Part shown: one piece after another, positions 59,388 to 64,000 of the stretch
How positions within the stretch are numbered: the first letter of the stretch is position 1
Layout: every line of letters begins with the position of its first letter
Assembly (NCBI RefSeq): GCF_000235365.1
Contig: NC_016454.1
Coordinates: 806,001-870,000, forward strand
DNA length: 64,000 nucleotides
Reading direction: 5' to 3'
DNA from: Eremothecium cymbalariae DBVPG#7215
Lineage: Eukaryota; Ascomycota; Saccharomycetes; Saccharomycetales; Saccharomycetaceae
Program-made: the position numbers and the translations under genes
The notes under the pieces: model-generated
Database searches by the model: none
What the model saw: only the letters and a program-made list of their open reading frames with translations
Told to the model about the DNA's origin: nothing

Positions 59388-62066
59388 ATGCATAAAGAAC
59401 ATGCCCAAGTTGTGGGCGACACTAATACGGAGCCTAAAAGAGTAAAAGTGTATATTCTAGAAGACAACGAATGGAAGGACACAGGAACCGGGTTTTGTAT
59501 TGGACAATATGAACATGCAGCCGCGTCGGCATACCTAGTGGTACGCGATGAGGACCAGCCGGATCGTGTTCTTTTGAAATCGAAATTGGAAGGAAATATT
59601 GAATATCAGCGACAGGAGGAAACATTGATCGTCTGGAAGGATATTCAGGGGCAGGATATAGCGTTGTCATTTGAGGAAAGTATGGGTTGCAATGCGTTGT
59701 GTGATTTTATTTGCCAAGTTCAGAAGACATTGGAGAACAATATTTCGTTGGTTTCCGTTAGATCGAACGAGGATGGTATGGGGTCTGTGCATGAGATAAT
59801 AACCGGGCCTGTGCATTTGCCGTCGAATGACTTGGTACAAAACGAGGGCACCCTAATGGAGTCGTTGCGGATTTTAAACAAAAATACGGCTTTAGAATTT
59901 TTAAAAAACGAAACGGTAGAGTTTCTTGTCAACTCAAATTACTTGGATACACTTCTTACTCATTTCCAAATTGCAGAGGAGAAGCAGCTTCACAGGGACC
60001 TTCTTTTGTTGAGTCATATCATAAAGACGTTGTTTCTGTACAATCAACGAGAGATTTTAGAATTACTAATAGACGATGACCACTACCTAGGTGTTGTGGG
60101 CATATTGGAATACGACACCGAATATCCGGATTGTAAGGCCAACCATCGCAGGTGCTTACAAGAGACCAAAACAACCTTTAAGGAAGTAATACCGTTGAAT
60201 GATGAAAATATGAGGCAGACGATTAAGAAGACTTTTCGACTTCAGTTTTTGAAAGATGTTGTTTTGGTAAGGTTTTTGGATGACCATTCTTCAAACTTGA
60301 TCACCGATGTCATGCTTAACTATCAGACTACCATCATCCATTTTCTACAAAAAGGTCGGTTTATTGATGAATTGGTAGGATTGTATGCAGGTAATCCCAA
60401 TACTACAGATCCAGATCTGCTGGAGAAAAAGCGCCAAGGAATCAAGTTATTGGACGAATGCGTTCAAATATCGTGCAACTTGGATTCCCCCGATAGATCG
60501 ACATTTTACAAATCATTGGTCAAGAAGGGCCTCTTCAACGTTCTAGATTTTGCCTTTAACGTTGAAACCAACAGTGAAATCAGAATCTTAGCAACGGATA
60601 TGATCATTTCAATCATCGAGCATGATATTCTCTTGATTAATAGTGTTCACAATGAAATGATGGACCACTCGCTTGATGAAGAGCATTCCCACGATAATAA
60701 TAACAGTAATAATAATGGTAACCATCATAGTACTAATGATGATGATGATGATAACAATAACAATAGTAATAGTAATGATAACAATAATAGTGACAGTAAT
60801 AATAATATTCCTGGTGAAAATAACGATAAACTTCCCACAACCTCCGAACTGCATGTCTCAAATGGTGTGACAACTGGAGCAGACTCAAACAATAACAGTC
60901 AGGTACAGCAACACTCTTCAGACATTTCATTGCTATTAATACTATCCAAAATTTTGTTGACAGATAAAAGTCCAGGACTAAAGGAACAAGCGTTCCAAGC
61001 CTTAGTTACACTATTGGACCCTGAGGACTTTATGGGCGAAGATTATGAGGACCAATCAAGCATAGAAAGCCTGGTGAAATTTTACGCCAATAGTAAGTTG
61101 CGCGATAAGTCCACAGGCCCCCAATACCAGTTAATGGAGTACTTCAACAAGTTTTACAAACAAGTTGCACCTGTGTTGTTTCATATATTGATCTCAGGTG
61201 ACATCGAAAATAGAGATGATCAACTCTTATTGAGGCTTGTGAAATTGGTTGACTTGCTTGTCCATGAGCATGACATCATGCTTTCGCGGGGGTTTGTCTT
61301 GGAAAATGGCGTGTTGATCACTATCTCTAGATTTATCGAGCCTAAGCACATCCCACAGTTACGGTTAGCCGCACTGCGATGCATCAAGGGTGTTGTAATG
61401 CTTAATGACGACTTCTATTCAAGGTATCTAATTTCCAAAAATTTGTTCGATCCAATATTCCAACTACTACAAGAAAATCTATATCTTGACAATACAGCCA
61501 ACTCCTGTGTGTTGGATTTCCTCAAGTTTGTTTCCACCCAGTGTTATCAGTCGCAAGAAGTTTCCGATTTTAATAAGAAAAACTACATCATGTTCAACAA
61601 GTATTTGGTCGACAGGTTTGGCAACTTGTTGAGCAAAGTTGACTACGTTCCCTTTCCCGCAAACATGATACGTATGAGCCGCAATGATAATTTCGACGGC
61701 ACTACAACAGCTGACATCAAAGACACCGAAGATGGCTTTTTAGAAAGCCCCGGTGAAGATCTTGAGCATGCTAAAGAAATCGTCAATGCGGTCGGTGACC
61801 ATGAAGACGAAGACGAAGAAAACCTAGGCATGATGGACTCTTCTCTAATCGATGAAAGTGATAGCGATAGCGATGGAGAAGACCTTGACAGCACCTCCAA
61901 CGGGGTAACAACCGATACAACTCCAAACAAAGCAAACCAAAAAAGACCCTATTCTGATCTGGAAGATAACCAAAATGGCCTTGACTCGGTAGTCCCTCAA
62001 AGAAGATTGTCCCTTGACAAAATCAAAGAAATCCCAGTTCTACCAGAGAAAACGGTATTGAAGTAA
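59388..62066 (+). CDS. PSY2: Psy2, regulatory subunit of the Pph3 phosphatase (SMEK/PP4R3)
   Basis: 892 residues from the ATG at 59388 (S. cerevisiae about 858). The N-terminal EVH1-like domain covers about 1-115 (RVKVYILEDNEWKDTGTGFC...DQPDRVLLKSKL...). The SMK-1/ARM-type helical region covers about 145-790 (NEGTLMESLRILNKNTALEFLKNE; YDTEYPDCKANHRR). An Asn/Asp-rich insertion lies at about 435-490. The tail is acidic, with EDEDEENLG and DESDSDSDGED. Psy2 targets Pph3 to substrates such as Rad53 and gamma-H2A in DNA-damage recovery. YNL201C in S. cerevisiae. Confidence 0.93.
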   Translation: MHKEHAQVVGDTNTEPKRVKVYILEDNEWKDTGTGFCIGQYEHAAASAYLVVRDEDQPDRVLLKSKLEGNIEYQRQEETLIVWKDIQGQDIALSFEESMGCNALCDFICQVQKTLENNISLVSVRSNEDGMGSVHEIITGPVHLPSNDLVQNEGTLMESLRILNKNTALEFLKNETVEFLVNSNYLDTLLTHFQIAEEKQLHRDLLLLSHIIKTLFLYNQREILELLIDDDHYLGVVGILEYDTEYPDCKANHRRCLQETKTTFKEVIPLNDENMRQTIKKTFRLQFLKDVVLVRFLDDHSSNLITDVMLNYQTTIIHFLQKGRFIDELVGLYAGNPNTTDPDLLEKKRQGIKLLDECVQISCNLDSPDRSTFYKSLVKKGLFNVLDFAFNVETNSEIRILATDMIISIIEHDILLINSVHNEMMDHSLDEEHSHDNNNSNNNGNHHSTNDDDDDNNNNSNSNDNNNSDSNNNIPGENNDKLPTTSELHVSNGVTTGADSNNNSQVQQHSSDISLLLILSKILLTDKSPGLKEQAFQALVTLLDPEDFMGEDYEDQSSIESLVKFYANSKLRDKSTGPQYQLMEYFNKFYKQVAPVLFHILISGDIENRDDQLLLRLVKLVDLLVHEHDIMLSRGFVLENGVLITISRFIEPKHIPQLRLAALRCIKGVVMLNDDFYSRYLISKNLFDPIFQLLQENLYLDNTANSCVLDFLKFVSTQCYQSQEVSDFNKKNYIMFNKYLVDRFGNLLSKVDYVPFPANMIRMSRNDNFDGTTTADIKDTEDGFLESPGEDLEHAKEIVNAVGDHEDEDEENLGMMDSSLIDESDSDSDGEDLDSTSNGVTTDTTPNKANQKRPYSDLEDNQNGLDSVVPQRRLSLDKIKEIPVLPEKTVLK

Positions 62067-62553
62067 TGCTGCCCCCGCCCCCCTCCATCAATTTCCCATC
62101 CATCGTCTTGCAAAAAGAAAACCGCAACCGCCACTTTAAGACGTTTACACAGGTTGCGACACGCATTCCATATGGATATATGTATACACCTCCCGTGTAA
62201 CAACATAGTTCTGAAAATACCACATACATAGTATGCTAGGTCAATTGGATTTTGTTCTCCCGGGGCCTCATTATTCGATCTCGCTTTCATTGAAATCATA
62301 AACCTTCACTACACCAACATAACACTGACGGCACTAACGGCATGAATATACACAGCGCTACCATCGGGAAACTAAATCAAATCAGCAGACCCTAACTATA
62401 GAAGATAATCCTAACGATATTCAAAAACAAGCATTGAAAGACAGACAGTACGTAATAAAAGTAAATAATATCTGTTTTTAGTTTCTAATCAGAAAAATAA
62501 AAAAGAATGAATACACACTCATCATGTATCCCATCCCATCCCTCCCTTTCCTC
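62067..62553. other. Spacer between convergent PSY2 and SPS19
   Basis: 487 bp. The first part is C-rich (62072-62090), then AT-rich. No gene seen. Confidence 0.35.
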
Positions 62554-63432
62554 CTACAACTTCGCACCAATCTTCTGTTGTTTCTTCAACAACAATGGAT
62601 AACCTGCCGTCCCCATCAAATTTCCAAGGTGCCATGCCCCTCCATCAACAACCTGCACGTGACCGGTCACATAGGATGCCGCGGGCGAAAACAAATAAAT
62701 AGTAGCATGCGCAATATCCTCAGTCGTCCCCGACCGTTGCAACGGAACCTTGGCCTCCACATCCTTCAACGAAACTCCATTCGACAACCGCGACATCCCC
62801 TCCGTATTCGCAATAGCCCCAGGAGCAACACAGTTGCACCGTATCCCCAGCGGCCCAAGCTCCACCGCCAAAACATTGGACAACGCATCAACTCCCGCTT
62901 TAGCCGCCGAAACATGTGCCTGGAAAGGTGTTCCTGTGTAATGCAACGTCGCGGACACAAACAATATCGATCCTTTGGTCTTCGCTAACTCCGGTAAAGC
63001 CGCCTTCACAGTATTGTAACTACCTAACAAATCAATCGCCACCACAGACTGGAACGCCTTGGCGGATAAGTTCGTAATATCGGCAATAAAATTCCCAGCA
63101 GCACCTGCAATTACATAATCGATCCTGCCAAACTCCTGCACCGTCCTCTCCACCGCCTTCTTCAAATCCCCCACGTTACGCACATCGATCTGCCCTATAC
63201 CAAGCACGCTGCCGGCCTCATCGCTCAACTGCCCGATTTCCTGCGCAGCCTTCTCCGTCTTTTCTAGATTCCTACCGAGAATAGCCGCCTTCGCCCCAAG
63301 CAACACCATCGCCTCCACCTGCACTCTACAGATAGTTCCCGCGCCCCCTGTCACAAAAACAACCTTCCCCTTAAACAAGTCTGCTTTCCACACAGACCGA
63401 CTCAAAAATGATTTATCTAAAGTGTTTGGCAT
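62554..63432 (-). CDS. SPS19: Sps19, peroxisomal 2,4-dienoyl-CoA reductase
   Basis: The protein has 292 residues (S. cerevisiae about 292). It is an SDR fold: VVFVTGGAGTICRVQVEAMV (NADPH-binding Gly motif at about 30-37), GAAGNF (about 109-114), LFVSATLHYTGTPFQAHVSAAKAG with the active-site Tyr and Lys of the DECR family. C-terminus KIGAKL ends in AKL, a PTS1 variant of SKL, so peroxisomal import is expected. It is needed for oxidation of unsaturated fatty acids with even-numbered double bonds. High GC and C-ending codons. YNL202W in S. cerevisiae. Confidence 0.93.
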   Translation of the reverse strand: MPNTLDKSFLSRSVWKADLFKGKVVFVTGGAGTICRVQVEAMVLLGAKAAILGRNLEKTEKAAQEIGQLSDEAGSVLGIGQIDVRNVGDLKKAVERTVQEFGRIDYVIAGAAGNFIADITNLSAKAFQSVVAIDLLGSYNTVKAALPELAKTKGSILFVSATLHYTGTPFQAHVSAAKAGVDALSNVLAVELGPLGIRCNCVAPGAIANTEGMSRLSNGVSLKDVEAKVPLQRSGTTEDIAHATIYLFSPAASYVTGHVQVVDGGAWHLGNLMGTAGYPLLLKKQQKIGAKL

Positions 63433-64000
63433 TCCGTACGGCGTGTTCCAGATTGTGATTTGTAGCTGCCTTCTTTCGGCGTTTGTCCTATACTTCTATT
63501 TTGTTTTTTCTAAGGTCCCAGACGTTGTCTCAGACTTCTCTCTCCATATACTGGTTGGCTGAAAAATGCACAGAGCTTGCAGTGGCACACTCGTGTTGCA
63601 CTCGTGTTGCACTGTCCCGCCGAGTCTCCCTGTATATATATATATAAATATTTGATATTCCCCTGGCGATTTTAATGCATCCGCGACGGGGGAGGGGAAG
63701 AAGACAAGTCAGTCACCCACGGTCAACCCCACACTCTTGTGTGTTTGCAGGCGGCCCAAGGCCCTATAAAACGAGTCGGCGTTTGTGGGTGTTCCCGTCA
63801 GTGTGGCCGGGTAACCATATGTGTTCGTACGGGGTGATGTGGCCAACAGGCCCCTGGATCTGCGCTGCGAGTATAGCGATGGACGCAGTCACGTGACTCG
63901 TTTTCTACGCCCAAACCGACCCTTTTTGAGAACTACAAGATTTAAGTACAGCAAAACAAGGTATGGGAACAGCAGCTCCAGCAGCAGCAACACGCACAGA
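63433..64000. other. SPS19 promoter and right-edge region
   Basis: 568 bp. A tandem CACTCGTGTTG duplication (about 63587-63610), a TA run (63632-63646), CGGGTAA (63808-63814, Reb1) and AGTCACGTGACT (63887-63898, palindromic Cbf1-like). An ATG at 63964 opens a short Ala-rich frame that runs off the edge; it could be a gene start or 5' UTR. The next gene in S. cerevisiae synteny would be the ARF-GAP GCS1/SPS18 on this strand, but the visible residues do not resemble it. Confidence 0.45.

Overview
This window is nuclear DNA of a budding yeast (Saccharomycetaceae). It holds about 33 compact, almost intron-free genes whose products align by eye with Saccharomyces cerevisiae proteins from end to end. 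Two short introns are supported, both with the yeast 5' splice site GTATGT. Promoters carry yeast-type sites for Rap1, Reb1, Cbf1 (CACGTG), RRPE and PAC. The gene order, compared from memory with S. cerevisiae, interleaves the two sister regions YNL172-YNL202 and YDL212-YDL225 into one track with orientation conserved throughout. That is what a lineage that did not undergo the whole-genome duplication would show (a Kluyveromyces, Zygosaccharomyces, Torulaspora or Lachancea type yeast). I cannot fix the species. Overall composition is AT-rich, roughly 40% GC by eye. No transposon, LTR, tRNA, rRNA, centromere or CRISPR was recognised.

Layout. 1-12.3 kb: the start of APC1 (leaving the left edge), a repeat-expanded MDG1/CRP1, NOP13, TDA7, MRPL22, SHR3 and RPS3. 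14-23 kb: RHO5, PBR1, IPI3, NOP6, NPR1 and MRPL19. 23-34 kb: UBP10 (split by a frameshift), RRI1/CSN5, SWT21, TIM22, KAR1 and SRP1. 34-45 kb: a YNL190W-like cell-wall protein, DUG3, DTD1 (with intron), CHS1, a YNL193W-like gene (with a predicted 5' intron) and CDC13. 45-64 kb: an FMP45/SUR7-family gene, one unrecognised gene, WHI3/WHI4, SHS1, GCR2, NNR1, PSY2 and SPS19. The ARF-GAP gene GCS1/SPS18 would be expected just beyond the right edge.

The genes form no single pathway. They are housekeeping genes: ribosome biogenesis (NOP13, NOP6, IPI3, RPS3), mitochondrial translation and import (MRPL22, MRPL19, TIM22), nitrogen and amino-acid control (NPR1, SHR3, DUG3), cell cycle, cytoskeleton and septum (APC1, KAR1, SHS1, CHS1, WHI3), and genome maintenance (CDC13, PSY2, UBP10). 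I found no wholly new system. The observations most worth a second look are: the UBP10 reading-frame break at a perfect A AAA AAA slippery heptamer followed directly by a stop; the 174-bp and 54-bp TP-rich repeat array in MDG1/CRP1; the predicted 66-nt intron in the YNL193W-like gene; an overlapping uORF at CDC13; paired Reb1/Cbf1 sites in several promoters; and the unrecognised gene at 47838-48902.
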